A stretch of DNA of 64,000 nt from NCBI RefSeq assembly GCF_006715565.1, contig NZ_VFNL01000001.1, positions 620,001 through 684,000 of the forward strand, given 5' to 3'. Below, piece by piece: positions 1 through 7,906 of the stretch. Made by a program: the position numbers and the translations under genes. How positions within the stretch are numbered: the first letter of the stretch is position 1; every line of letters starts with the position of its first letter. Source of the DNA: Microbacterium sp. SLBN-154. Its GTDB lineage: Bacteria; Actinomycetota; Actinomycetes; Actinomycetales; Microbacteriaceae. Under the pieces are notes generated by a model. The model was not told where the DNA came from, made no database searches, and saw only the letters and a program-made list of their open reading frames with translations.

Positions 1-1
1 C

Positions 2-688
2 GTCGTGACCGGCTCGATCTTCGGGTCTCTCATCGCGGCAGCCCTGATCGGCTGGCTCGGCGCCCGCGCCAGAGACCGCAACTCGATCATCGGCGTCCTG
101 ATGCCGTTCGGCCTCGGCCTCGGCATCCTGTTCCTCTCCCTCTACGACGGGCGCAGTGCCAACCGCTTCAGCCTGCTGACCGGGCAGATCGTGTCGGTGC
201 AGACCGGCCAGCTCGGCTGGCTGATCGGCATCAGCGCGGTCGTGCTGCTCGGGATGCTGGTGATCTGGCGGCCGCTGCGCTTCGACTCCCTCGACCCGCA
301 GTCGGCAGCGGCGCGCGGCGTGCCCACGACCGCGGTGTCGCTGCTGTTCATGATCCTGCTCGGTCTCATCGTCGCCGTCGCCGTGCACATCATCGGCGCA
401 CTCCTGGTCATGGCGCTGCTCGTGACGCCGGCCGCCGCGGCGATGCGCGTCGCCCACGGGCCGCTCTCGGTGCCGCTTCTGGCGGCGACCTTCGGCTTCG
501 TGTCCGCGGTGGGCGGTATCCTCCTCGCCATCGCCGGCACGCTTCCGGTGAGCCCCTACATCACCACGATCTCGTTCGTGATCTACCTGGTGTGCCGTGC
601 GGTCGGTGCGCGCCAGGGCCGGGTGACCCGTGAGCGCGGGGGAGAACGGCGTCCAGCGGTGGTTCAGGGCGGCTCGCTAAACTCCTGA
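2..688 (+). CDS. Metal (zinc/manganese type) ABC transporter permease, 5' end cut by window
   Basis: Integral membrane subunit of an ABC-3 family (ZnuB/MntB type) metal importer. The visible 229 codons hold about six hydrophobic segments, including the glycine/alanine-rich helix around LVMALLVTPAAAAMRVA that is typical of the family's C-terminal half. Complete members have about 270-300 residues and the reading frame is open to the window edge, so the N-terminus is missing. The C-terminus ends in a short basic tail. The stop is 2 bp before the ATG of a Fur/Zur gene, so the two are almost certainly one operon, and that linkage is the best hint that the metal is zinc. The sequence alone does not exclude manganese. 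The substrate-binding protein and ATPase should lie just upstream of the window. Confidence 0.87.
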   Translation, partial: VVTGSIFGSLIAAALIGWLGARARDRNSIIGVLMPFGLGLGILFLSLYDGRSANRFSLLTGQIVSVQTGQLGWLIGISAVVLLGMLVIWRPLRFDSLDPQSAAARGVPTTAVSLLFMILLGLIVAVAVHIIGALLVMALLVTPAAAAMRVAHGPLSVPLLAATFGFVSAVGGILLAIAGTLPVSPYITTISFVIYLVCRAVGARQGRVTRERGGERRPAVVQGGSLNS

Positions 689-690
689 CC

Positions 691-1101
691 ATGGCCCAGC
701 GGAACACGTGGCAGCGCGAACGCGTGCGCGAAGCCCTCGCCGACGCCCGCGGCTTCGTCAGTGCTCAGTCGCTGCACGCCACCCTCCGTGACGAGAACAC
801 CGGCATCGGGCTGGCGACGGTGTATCGGGCCCTGGCCGGGCTCGCCGCGAACGGTCAGGCCGATTCGCTGCAGAGCCCTGAAGGCGAGAGCCTCTACCGG
901 GCCTGTGTATCGACGGGTCACCACCATCACCTGATCTGCCGCAACTGCGGCGTGACCGTCGAGATCGAAGCGACGGATGTCGAGGACTGGGCGCGGCGCA
1001 CTGCGGCCGCCCACGGGTTCAGTCAGGCCGAGCACATCGTCGACATCTTCGGATACTGCTCCGCCTGCACGGCCGGAGCCGGTGAGCGTGACACGGACTG
1101 A
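691..1101 (+). CDS. zur: Fur-family zinc uptake regulator (Zur-like)
   Basis: 136-residue Fur superfamily repressor. The N-terminal winged helix covers about residues 1-75 (GIGLATVYRALAGL is the recognition region). The dimerisation/metal domain carries HHHH at 77-80 and two CxxC pairs, C83/C86 and C123/C126, which hold the structural zinc. Its place directly after a metal ABC permease and before a permease module with a His-rich partner favours Zur over Fur or PerR. Zur proteins repress zinc importers and often zinc-free ribosomal protein paralogues when zinc is sufficient. The ATG is 2 bp after the permease stop. The C-terminal 20 bp overlap the next gene, indicating translational coupling. 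The Zur assignment rests on context; the Fur superfamily is certain. Confidence 0.88.
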   Translation: MAQRNTWQRERVREALADARGFVSAQSLHATLRDENTGIGLATVYRALAGLAANGQADSLQSPEGESLYRACVSTGHHHHLICRNCGVTVEIEATDVEDWARRTAAAHGFSQAEHIVDIFGYCSACTAGAGERDTD

Positions 1102-2179
1102 TCCGGCCCCCCGCGTCGCCCCCGCGCGCGATCGCACCGTGACCCCCGAGGGGTCGCGGCCGTCGTCGTTCGCGCGTGCGCTGGTGGCGCTCGGGATCGG
1201 CGCCGCGGTCATCGTCGGGCTCTTCCTCATCGACGCGCTCGCCCCCGCGATCTTCCCCGACCCGCTGCCTACACGCGGGCAGGACGGGCTCACTCTCGCC
1301 GTCAGCGTGCTGATCGAGTCCCTTCCCTTCGTCGTCCTGGGCGTCGTGCTCTCGATCGCGGTGCAGGTGTGGGTACCGCCGGGGCTGATCGAAAGATGGA
1401 TGCCGCGGCGAGCCTGGGCGCGCCGGGCCGTCCTCTCCCTGCTCGGCATGCTGATCCCGGTCTGCGAATGCGGCAACGTGCCGTTCGCCCGGGGCCTGTT
1501 GATGCGCGGGTTCAGCGTCTCCGAGACGATGACGTTCCTCATCGCCGCGCCGATCGTGAACCCGATCGTCATCATCACCACCCACGCTGCGTTCGGCTTC
1601 GACGACGGGATCCTGGTCGTCCGACTCATCGGCGGGTATCTCATCGCCAACCTCATCGGCTGGCTCTACAGCCGTCACCCCGACCCCGACGCACTCCTCA
1701 CCGACCGCTTCCGCGATACCTGCGCGCTGCAGCTGGCGCGCGGTCCGGTCGAGGCCGGGACGGCCGGTGCCCTCGGTGAGCGGGGGCGTCGCAGCCTCGC
1801 GCAGTTCGTGATCGAGCTGCGGGCCGTCATGCCGGCACTCATCATCGGTTCGGCGATCGCCGGCGCCGTGCAGGTGCTGATCCCCCGCGATGTCCTGCTG
1901 GCGATCGGGTCGAACCCAGCGCTGTCGATCGTCGCGATGATCGCCCTGGCGATGGTGGTGTCGATCTGCTCGAACGTCGACTCGTTCTTCGCGCTGTCGT
2001 TCGCCTCGACGTTCACACCAGGGTCGCTGGTGGCGTTCCTGCTCGTCGGACCCCTCGTCGACGTGAAGATGCTCGCCCTCATGCGCACCACCTTCACCAC
2101 CCGTGCGCTGGCCGGTGTCGTCGTCGTGGTGCTCCTCGCCGCCTTCGCGATCGGGACGGGGGTGAACCTCCTTGCCTGA
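1082..2179 (+). CDS. DUF318/ArsP_1 family permease
   Basis: Polytopic membrane protein of the DUF318 (PF03773, YraQ/ArsP-like) family, about 365 residues with roughly eight hydrophobic segments. The family hallmark is a Cys-x-Cys region (VCECGNVPFARGLL) in a membrane loop, followed by APIVNPIVI. A second C-terminal repeat contains SICSNVDSFFALSF. GTG at 1082 was chosen because a GGAG sits a few bases upstream and translation would couple to the Zur stop; another GTG at 1088 is possible, and the frame stays open further upstream without a better start. The downstream gene overlaps by 8 bp and encodes the usual partner of this permease. Family members are linked to metal or metalloid handling, but no substrate is proven; zinc is an inference from the neighbours. 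Confidence 0.82.
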   Translation: MSVTRTDPAPRVAPARDRTVTPEGSRPSSFARALVALGIGAAVIVGLFLIDALAPAIFPDPLPTRGQDGLTLAVSVLIESLPFVVLGVVLSIAVQVWVPPGLIERWMPRRAWARRAVLSLLGMLIPVCECGNVPFARGLLMRGFSVSETMTFLIAAPIVNPIVIITTHAAFGFDDGILVVRLIGGYLIANLIGWLYSRHPDPDALLTDRFRDTCALQLARGPVEAGTAGALGERGRRSLAQFVIELRAVMPALIIGSAIAGAVQVLIPRDVLLAIGSNPALSIVAMIALAMVVSICSNVDSFFALSFASTFTPGSLVAFLLVGPLVDVKMLALMRTTFTTRALAGVVVVVLLAAFAIGTGVNLLA

Positions 2180-3110
2180 GCGTTCCGCCCTCCTCACGCG
2201 CTGGCTCGGCGTCGGACTCGCTGCGATCATGGCCGTCGTCACCGTCTCCCTCGCCCTCACGGGGCGGCTGGGTCTCTACATCAACCCCGAATCGTCGTGG
2301 TTCGCGGTGTCGATGTCGGTCCTTGTGCTGATCGGCGCGGTGTTGAGCTTCCTGCTCCCGGTCGGCGCCGAAGACGACCACGGACACGATCACGGTGACG
2401 GTCACGGTGACGGTCACGGTGCTGATGCGCACGCGCATCAGCACGGGCATGCGCACGGGCATGCGACCGATCCGGAGATCCGTTCCTCTCCCGACCACGG
2501 GGCGCCCCTCGCCACCCGGGTCGCCACGCGTGCGCAGGCGCGTGCCGCAGCATCCCGTCCTCGTCCGGCCCGGGCGTCGCGCGGGTCCCGCCGACGCACT
2601 CTCGGGGTGATCGCGACCGGTACGGGGGCGGTCCTCGCCACGGCGGTCGTGCTGCTGACACTCGTCCTCCCCCCGCGCTCCCTGTCGGCCGAGCTCGCGA
2701 TCTCACGCGACGTCGGAGCGCCGCCCCTGTTCGGTGGAACCGATGTGGTCACCCTTGCCCGCACCGGCGACACCGCCTCGTTCGGCGTCGGGGAGTGGTC
2801 GGCGGTCTTCGCCACCGCGACGAACCCCGAGGCGTTCGACGGCGATCCCGTGACGCTGACCGGATTCGTCACGCCAGGGGACGGCGGCGGATTCGCGCTG
2901 TCGCGCCTGGTGATCACCCACTGCGTGATCGATGCCCAGTCGGCGAGCATCCCTGTCGCGGTCGGCGAGAACGAGGCCTCCGCCGACGCCGAGACCGGGC
3001 AGTGGGTCACGGTCGACGGCATGGTGCGCGCCAACTCCGATGGACGACTGTTCATCGACGCGGCGACGGTGGAGCTGATCGACGAGCCCGAGGATCCGTA
3101 TGAGTACTGA
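2172..3110 (+). CDS. TIGR03943-type permease subunit with histidine-rich loop
   Basis: 312-residue partner of the upstream DUF318 permease, matching the YcgQ/TIGR03943 two-component permease family: two N-terminal membrane helices, a cytoplasmic or periplasmic loop, another helix near residues 140-165, and a C-terminal soluble domain with an OB-like pattern containing ITHCVIDAQS. Between helices two and three lies a stretch of about 33 residues made almost only of His, Gly, Asp and Ala (about 2377-2470). Such loops are common in zinc transport and zinc chaperone proteins, so this supports a metal role. The TTG start at 2172 overlaps the preceding stop by 8 bp. The loop is encoded by simple GGTGAC/CACGGG-type repeats and may vary in length between strains. 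Confidence 0.78.
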   Translation: MPERSALLTRWLGVGLAAIMAVVTVSLALTGRLGLYINPESSWFAVSMSVLVLIGAVLSFLLPVGAEDDHGHDHGDGHGDGHGADAHAHQHGHAHGHATDPEIRSSPDHGAPLATRVATRAQARAAASRPRPARASRGSRRRTLGVIATGTGAVLATAVVLLTLVLPPRSLSAELAISRDVGAPPLFGGTDVVTLARTGDTASFGVGEWSAVFATATNPEAFDGDPVTLTGFVTPGDGGGFALSRLVITHCVIDAQSASIPVAVGENEASADAETGQWVTVDGMVRANSDGRLFIDAATVELIDEPEDPYEY

Positions 3111-4518
3111 CCGCGCGCGCTCTTCGGCGCGTCCGCGGCCGACTCCTCGTCGCGCGTTCGTGCTGCCCTTCCTCATCGTCGCCGCGCTTCTCGGCGCCCT
3201 GGGACTCGCGGGCGCCGCGGTGAGCACTCTTCAGGGGCCGCGGGTGACGGCGGTCGATGTCGACCCCGAGGCGGCCGCTGCGGCATCGGGAGGTCGGTTG
3301 ATCGTCTCGACCTCGCTGCCGCTGGCAGAGGTGACAGCCGACCAGGTCAGCATCACCCCCGAGGTCCCTTTCGCGGTCGACACCTCGGGGCGGAGCCTCG
3401 GCGTGCGGTTCGGGCTCCCGCTGCGGGATGACACCGAGTACACGATCACCATCGAGGGGCTGGCCGCCGCAGGAGGGGGGCCCGCCACCGAGGTCACCGA
3501 GACGTTCCGGACGCCGCGCGCGGAGGTCTTCCTGCTGCAGCGCGGGAATGGCGGCGACACGGTGTTCCGCACCGATCTCACCGGTGAGAATGCCGAGGCG
3601 GTGTTCACCCACCCTCACATCGAGGACTTCCGAGCGACCTCGCGACATCTGGTGATGTCGGTGCTCGACGACGACGGATCGGCCGAGCTGATCGTGACGA
3701 ACCTCGAGGGCGGCGACGAGCGGAGCCTTCCGCTGCCCGGTGACGGGTTCGTCACGAATCTGCAGAGCGCCGACCGCGGCGAGGTGGTCGGCTACCTGTA
3801 CACCGACGAGGATGTCAGCGCCGAAGGCGCCCGGGAGAGTCGTCTCTACACGGCATCACTCGCCCGGGGCGCCGCCGAGGTCGACCCCACCGAGATCGCG
3901 ATCGAGGGCGCCGACCCCCGCATCGCCGAGTGGCGGTTCGTGCCTGACACCGACAGCATCCTTCTCCTCTCCTTCGATGGACAGCTCCTCCTGACGGGCG
4001 CCGACGGTGCCGATTCGACGGCGCTCGGGACGGCGTTGTCGATCAGCGGGATCGCCCGCGGCTCGTCGGAGGCGGTCGTGGAGCGCGCGGACGGGCCGGC
4101 GGTGATCGATCTGACGGATGCCTCGGAAGAGCCGCTCGGGGTTCCCCAAACCGATCTCGGGACGGTCACCACGATCACGCCCATGCCCGACGGCGGGACG
4201 ATCCGCTCCGCCGCGGTGTTCGACAGCGGCGGCAACCCCACCGGATCGACCGCCGTCGTGCGCGTCGGCGCCGACGGGGCCACGAGCGCCCTCACCGAGA
4301 TCGGTGCGGCGGACGCCGTCGTGCAGACCTGCGTATCGCCGAGCGCACGCTATCTCGCAGTGCTCGTCGCGCCGGCCGCGGCGCAGAACGCGTACGACGA
4401 CTATCGCCTACCGCTCCCCGAACGACTGCAGACCCGCATCGTCGAGATCGACGACGGGACGCAGGTCGTCTCGCTGCAGGGCTTCGACATCTCGTGGTGT
4501 CAGGTGCCCCCGCGGTGA
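3100..4518 (+). CDS. Membrane-anchored beta-propeller-like exported protein with SbsA Ig-like region
   Basis: 472 residues. A basic N-terminus and one hydrophobic helix (about residues 20-45, no lipobox) suggest a signal anchor. The next ~90 residues resemble a bacterial Ig-like (SbsA/Big_5) domain, with the typical LRDDTEYTITIEGL strand pattern. The remaining ~330 residues show repeated blades of short beta segments (for example LTGENAEAVFTHPHIEDF and IAEWRFVPDTDSILLLS), as in TolB/WD40-like propellers. The ATG overlaps the preceding gene by 11 bp, so it is translated with the permease operon. I recognise the folds but not a specific function; a surface or periplasmic accessory is plausible. 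No catalytic residues are evident. Confidence 0.65.
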   Translation: MSTDRARSSARPRPTPRRAFVLPFLIVAALLGALGLAGAAVSTLQGPRVTAVDVDPEAAAAASGGRLIVSTSLPLAEVTADQVSITPEVPFAVDTSGRSLGVRFGLPLRDDTEYTITIEGLAAAGGGPATEVTETFRTPRAEVFLLQRGNGGDTVFRTDLTGENAEAVFTHPHIEDFRATSRHLVMSVLDDDGSAELIVTNLEGGDERSLPLPGDGFVTNLQSADRGEVVGYLYTDEDVSAEGARESRLYTASLARGAAEVDPTEIAIEGADPRIAEWRFVPDTDSILLLSFDGQLLLTGADGADSTALGTALSISGIARGSSEAVVERADGPAVIDLTDASEEPLGVPQTDLGTVTTITPMPDGGTIRSAAVFDSGGNPTGSTAVVRVGADGATSALTEIGAADAVVQTCVSPSARYLAVLVAPAAAQNAYDDYRLPLPERLQTRIVEIDDGTQVVSLQGFDISWCQVPPR

Positions 4519-5414
4519 GCGCGATCCCCCATCAGCCCGGCGGAGAGGGCTCGGGGCTCCGGCCGGCCTCCCGCGCCGACGTTGCGGGACTGCCCGTCGA
4601 CGTCGCGCCGCGGCTGCTCGGGGGAATCCTCGAGGTGACCGTCGACGGAGAGACCGTCGCCGTCCGCCTCACCGAGGTCGAGGCCTACCACGGTCGGGGC
4701 ACGGGCTCGGTGCCCGACCCCGGGTCGCATGCTCGCATGGGACCGACCGCGCGCAACGCCACCATGTGGGGGGAGCCGGGCCACCTCTACGTCTACCTCA
4801 GTCACGGAATCCATTCGTGCGTGAACGTCGTGTGCGGCCCCGAGGGCACCGCCGGCGGAATCCTCCTGCGCGCGGGTGAGATCGTGAGCGGGAGGGATGC
4901 CGCGGCGCGCCGTCGCACCGCCACCCGCGTGCCGGTTTCTGCCGCCGCTGTCGCTTCTCCGTCGGTTCCTGCCGGTGTCGCGTCTGGTCCGTCGGTTCCC
5001 GCCGGTGTTGCGTCTGGTCCGTCGGTTCCCGCCGGCGCTGCGTCTGGTCCGTTGGTTCCCGCCGGCGCTGCGTCTGGTCCGCCGGTTCCCGCAGGCGTTG
5101 CTTCTTCTCCTCGCGCCCTCCCGGATCGTGACCTCGCTCGGGGACCCGGCCGATTGGGGCAGGCGGTCGGCCTGCGGCATCCGGTCCACGATGGAATCGA
5201 CGCGATCACCTCCGAGCCGCGCGCGGGAGCGGTGGCGAGACTGCTCCTTCCTGATGAACCTCTTCCGGAGACGGTCGCCGGGCCGCGGGTCGGTGTCGCC
5301 GGAGTCGCGGGAACCGCCGTGTTCCCCTGGCGTTTCTGGATCGACGGCGACCCGACGGTGTCGGCCTTCCGGTGGGGACGGGGTGCCCGCGAGGCCGACA
5401 CCCGGAACACCTGA
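4515..5414 (+). CDS. DNA-3-methyladenine glycosylase (AAG/MPG family) with internal decapeptide repeats
   Basis: Base-excision repair glycosylase of the AAG/MPG family, removing alkylated purines. Diagnostic features are VRLTEVEAYHG with the catalytic glutamate, NATMWGEPGHLYVYLSHGIH (DNA intercalating/active-site region), the CVNVVC strand, RGPGRLGQAVGL and the C-terminal GVAGTAVFPWRFW. Bacterial members usually have about 190-220 residues; this one has 299. The excess is an insert of five to six decapeptide repeats of the type SVPAGVASGP between the two core halves (encoded at about 4945-5110). GTG at 4515 overlaps the previous stop as GTGA. The fold motifs on both sides are intact, so the enzyme is probably active and the repeats form a flexible Pro/Ala/Ser loop. 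Confidence 0.88.
   Translation: MSAIPHQPGGEGSGLRPASRADVAGLPVDVAPRLLGGILEVTVDGETVAVRLTEVEAYHGRGTGSVPDPGSHARMGPTARNATMWGEPGHLYVYLSHGIHSCVNVVCGPEGTAGGILLRAGEIVSGRDAAARRRTATRVPVSAAAVASPSVPAGVASGPSVPAGVASGPSVPAGAASGPLVPAGAASGPPVPAGVASSPRALPDRDLARGPGRLGQAVGLRHPVHDGIDAITSEPRAGAVARLLLPDEPLPETVAGPRVGVAGVAGTAVFPWRFWIDGDPTVSAFRWGRGAREADTRNT
4945..5110 (+). repeat. In-frame 30-bp minisatellite inside the DNA glycosylase gene
   Basis: Five to six imperfect 30-bp units encode SVPAGVASGP-like decapeptides, with drift to AASGPLVPAG and AASGPPVPAG in the later units. All units are multiples of three, so the frame is kept. The units are richer in T than the flanking coding DNA. No repeat continues outside the loop between the two conserved glycosylase halves. 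Confidence 0.85.
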
Positions 5415-5549
5415 GCGTCACGACGACCGACGGCGGTATCCCGTGCGCTCGGCTGTCGCGATGTCGGTCCCCGACCCCGACCTCGACTTCGGACCTCGAA
5501 CCTCGAAGCGACTCGGACGTCGGAGCAGCCTCCGAAGCCGAACGCGACT

Positions 5550-5846
5550 TCAGAGCCCTTCGGGCTTGGTCGCGATGCCGTCGAGCCAGAGACGGTCGCT
5601 CGCGTCGGCGTGCGCGCCACCCGAACCGACGTGCTTCGAGTCGATTCGATCGCCCTTGGTGATGACGTGGACCATCGCCATGGCGTGACCACGCCCCAGG
5701 TCGTAGTCGGACTTCAGCCACTCGATGATCTCTGCCGCTTTCACGCCGGGTGCATCGAGTCCTCGCCCGTGGGCGATGTCGACGAGTTGCCGGGGGGTGA
5801 GACCAGTCTTGCGTTCGATGGTGTCGAGATAGGCCTGGAAGGACAT
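5550..5846 (-). CDS. DUF4287 domain-containing protein
   Basis: 98-residue soluble protein matching the DUF4287 family: N-terminal SFQAYLDTIERKTGLTPRQL, then GVKAAEIIEWLKSDYDLGRGHAMAMVHVI. The family is widespread in actinobacteria and proteobacteria and has no firmly established biochemical role. AAGGAG precedes the ATG at good distance. The promoter appears to be a TTGGTG/TATACT pair with a palindrome in the spacer (see separate entry), divergent from the HNH gene. Cytoplasmic, no membrane segment. Family assignment is firm, function unknown. Confidence 0.8.
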   Translation of the reverse strand: MSFQAYLDTIERKTGLTPRQLVDIAHGRGLDAPGVKAAEIIEWLKSDYDLGRGHAMAMVHVITKGDRIDSKHVGSGGAHADASDRLWLDGIATKPEGL

Positions 5847-5897
5847 CCTGCTCCTTGCCGTTCGTTCGGTCGATGCGCCGCCGTGTGCGACGGCATC

Positions 5898-5925
5898 AGT
5901 ATATCGAAGAAATCTTCGTCACCAA
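5898..5925 (-). promoter_or_regulatory. Promoter of the DUF4287 gene with operator-like palindrome in the spacer
   Basis: Read on the minus strand: -35 TTGGTG (5925-5920), 16-bp spacer, -10 TATACT (5903-5898). The spacer contains the perfect palindrome CGAAGA-AA-TCTTCG (5905-5918), well placed for a repressor or for a MerR-like activator. The regulator is not identifiable from the window. Confidence 0.5.
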
Positions 5926-5928
5926 GTC

Positions 5929-5957
5929 TTGATCGAGTAGAACATGTGTACTAACAT
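5929..5957 (+). promoter_or_regulatory. Leaderless promoter of the HNH gene
   Basis: -35 TTGATC (5929-5934), 17-bp spacer, -10 TAACAT (5952-5957). The ATG at 5964 is 6 bp after the -10 box, so the transcript would start at or next to the start codon and no Shine-Dalgarno sequence is present. This also fixes the start of the downstream gene. Confidence 0.6.
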
Positions 5958-5963
5958 CGTGGC

Positions 5964-7295
5964 ATGACGTCACCACTTGCGGGGATCGCCCAGGCGCTCG
6001 AGGTGCTGGCGCTCGCAGGCGGCGACCGCATGCCATCGGCGCTCACTCCGTCGGAGTTGATCGCGGTGACCGACGCTTTCGGGTCGTTGAAGAGGCACGT
6101 CGATGCCGCGTACGCCGGCGTCGCGGCGGAGGTCGCTCGGCAATCGCGCGCTGAGCTCGGGAGAGACTCGCTGGCGAAGCGGCAGGGATTCTCGTCACCC
6201 GCAGTCCTCATCTCGACGACGACCGGCACGAGCGTCGGTGAGTCCGTGCGGATGATCCAGGTCGGCGAAGCGACGGCACCCCGCACCGCCCTGAGCGGTG
6301 AGCAGCTCCCGGCCAGGCATCCGCACGTGGCGGCCGCGCTATCCGCCGGACGGATGGGGATGACGGCCGCCGCATCGATCGTGACCATGTTGACGAAGCT
6401 GGCGCTGCGGGTCGACTCCGCGCGGCTCGAGGACGCCGAGCGGCAGCTCTGCGATCTGGCGCCCGGGCTGCGGCCCGATGAGCTGGTCAAGCTGCTCGCG
6501 CGCGTGGAGGCGCACCTCGATCCCGACGGTGTGGCCCCGCGCCATGAGGAGCTGCGGGGCGCACGGGCGCTCGTGATCCAGGAGCGCGACGGGATGCTGG
6601 TCATCTCGGCGAAGCTCGACGTCGAGACCGGAGCGCCGGTGAAGGCGGCGATCGAGTCGCTCGTGGGCGCGAGTCTCCGGCGGAACGAGCACTCTCCCGA
6701 CGATGACCGCGACACCCGGTCGGTGAAACAGATGAACGCCGATGCCCTCGCCGACATCTGCCGGCACGCCATCGGATGCGACCGGGTTCCGACCGCTGCG
6801 TCGACGACCGTCGTGATCCGCATGGATCTCGAGGCGCTCGAAAGCGGCGTCGGCACGGCGACGATCGACGGCATCGCCCAGCCCGTGCCCGCAGGCATGA
6901 TCCGACGACTGGCCGCCGATCAGCAGGTCATCCCCTGCGTGCTCGGCGGTGAAAGCGAGATCCTCGACTGGGGTCGCACCCGCCGACTGTTCACCACGGC
7001 CCAGAAGCTCGCCATCGCCGAGCGCGACGGAGGATGCATCGACTGCGGTGCCCCGCCGATGTGGTGTCATGTGCACCACATCGCCTGGTGGGACAGGGAC
7101 CGGGGCAGGACGGATCTGGCCAACGGGGTCCTCCTCTGCACCGGCTGTCACCATCGGCTTCACTCCGACGGGTGGGAGATCACGGTCGACGGTGCGGGGG
7201 TCGAAGGCCGCGTGCACCTGGTGCCCCCACCCTGGATCGATCCACAGCGAAGGCCGCGACTGGCCGGGCGAGCCCGCTACCGCCTGACCGCCTGA
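5964..7295 (+). CDS. DUF222/13E12-family HNH endonuclease-like protein
   Basis: 443 residues. The N-terminal ~300 residues form the alpha-helical DUF222 (13E12 repeat) region common in actinobacterial genomes. The C-terminus is an HNH nuclease module with the zinc-binding pattern CIDCGAP...CHVHHIAWW...LANGVLLCTGCHHRLH, so all metal and catalytic histidines are present. These genes occur in many near-identical copies per genome; their role is unsettled and they have been linked to repetitive elements and possibly DNA repair or mobility. The gene stands alone between a divergent promoter region and the ribosomal protein operon. The ATG is supported by the -10 box 6 bp upstream. Confidence 0.83.
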   Translation: MTSPLAGIAQALEVLALAGGDRMPSALTPSELIAVTDAFGSLKRHVDAAYAGVAAEVARQSRAELGRDSLAKRQGFSSPAVLISTTTGTSVGESVRMIQVGEATAPRTALSGEQLPARHPHVAAALSAGRMGMTAAASIVTMLTKLALRVDSARLEDAERQLCDLAPGLRPDELVKLLARVEAHLDPDGVAPRHEELRGARALVIQERDGMLVISAKLDVETGAPVKAAIESLVGASLRRNEHSPDDDRDTRSVKQMNADALADICRHAIGCDRVPTAASTTVVIRMDLEALESGVGTATIDGIAQPVPAGMIRRLAADQQVIPCVLGGESEILDWGRTRRLFTTAQKLAIAERDGGCIDCGAPPMWCHVHHIAWWDRDRGRTDLANGVLLCTGCHHRLHSDGWEITVDGAGVEGRVHLVPPPWIDPQRRPRLAGRARYRLTA

Positions 7296-7361
7296 CCCCC
7301 GGCGCCCGATCCCGGCCCATCCCGATTAGGCCGGGCCCGCGGCATCCGGTACCATCGAGGT

Positions 7362-7475
7362 TTGTCTGCGCGCACTCCAGCGTGTAGTTCGTACCCCTCC
7401 TTCGATGCCGGCCCACGGTCGCGCCCGGAACGGGGTGCAGACAAGGGATCTTGGGTGGCACCGTCCGGTGTCACG
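7362..7475 (+). promoter_or_regulatory. Structured 5' leader of the rpmB-rpmG-rpsN operon
   Basis: TTGTCTGC (7362-7369) is perfectly complementary to GCAGACAA (7437-7444), and GTACCCC near 7391 can pair with the GGGGT near 7433, forming a long-range stem. A second hairpin pairs GTGGCACC with GGTGTCAC (about 7453-7473) just before the Shine-Dalgarno AAGGAG. I see no Zur-like box in this region. A leader of this kind would suit ribosomal protein feedback control; the class is not recognised. Confidence 0.4.
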
Positions 7476-7495
7476 GTACAGAAGGAGACATCACC

Positions 7496-7732
7496 ATGGC
7501 AGCAGTGTGCCAGGTGACTGGAGCGGTTCCCGGCTTCGGTCACAACATCTCGCACTCGCACCGCCGGACGAAGCGCCGCTTCGACCCGAACGTGCAGAAG
7601 AAGACCTACTACGTTCCCTCGCTCGGTCGGAAGATCACGCTGAACGTGTCGGCCAAGGGCATCAAGGTCATTGACGTCCGCGGCATCGAGTCGGTCGTGA
7701 AGGACCTCATCGCGAAGGGTGTGAAGCTCTAA
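7496..7732 (+). CDS. rpmB: 50S ribosomal protein L28, zinc-independent type
   Basis: 78-residue L28 ([20 protein letters not shown]...). It keeps a single cysteine and lacks the CxxC pairs of the zinc-ribbon form, so it is a C-minus (zinc-independent) version. ATG at 7496 follows AAGGAG at ideal distance; in-frame codons upstream are rejected because L28 always begins this way. The stop TAA shares its last base with the ATG of rpmG. First gene of a three-gene ribosomal protein operon. Confidence 0.96.
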   Translation: MAAVCQVTGAVPGFGHNISHSHRRTKRRFDPNVQKKTYYVPSLGRKITLNVSAKGIKVIDVRGIESVVKDLIAKGVKL

Positions 7733-7902
7733 TGGCGAAGAAGGCTCAGGACGTTCGTCCGATCATCAAGCTGCGTTCGACCGCCGGCACGGGGTACACC
7801 TACGTGACGCGCAAGAACCGCCGAAACAACCCCGACCGCATCGTGCTGAAGAAGTACGACCCGGTCATCCGCAAGCACGTCGAATTCCGAGAGGAGCGCT
7901 GA
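7732..7902 (+). CDS. rpmG: 50S ribosomal protein L33, cysteine-free type
   Basis: 56-residue L33 ([31 protein letters not shown]...). The usual four zinc-binding cysteines are absent, so this is the C-minus paralogue class. The ATG overlaps the rpmB stop by one base; rpsN follows 4 bp after the stop. The size is too small for routine open-reading-frame cutoffs but the match is unambiguous. Confidence 0.96.
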   Translation: MAKKAQDVRPIIKLRSTAGTGYTYVTRKNRRNNPDRIVLKKYDPVIRKHVEFREER

Positions 7903-7906
7903 TCTC

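Noticed and set aside
7296-7495. Zur box upstream of the ribosomal protein operon
   Set aside because: No AT-rich TGAxAATxATTxTCA-like palindrome could be found; the region is GC-rich apart from the long-range stem.
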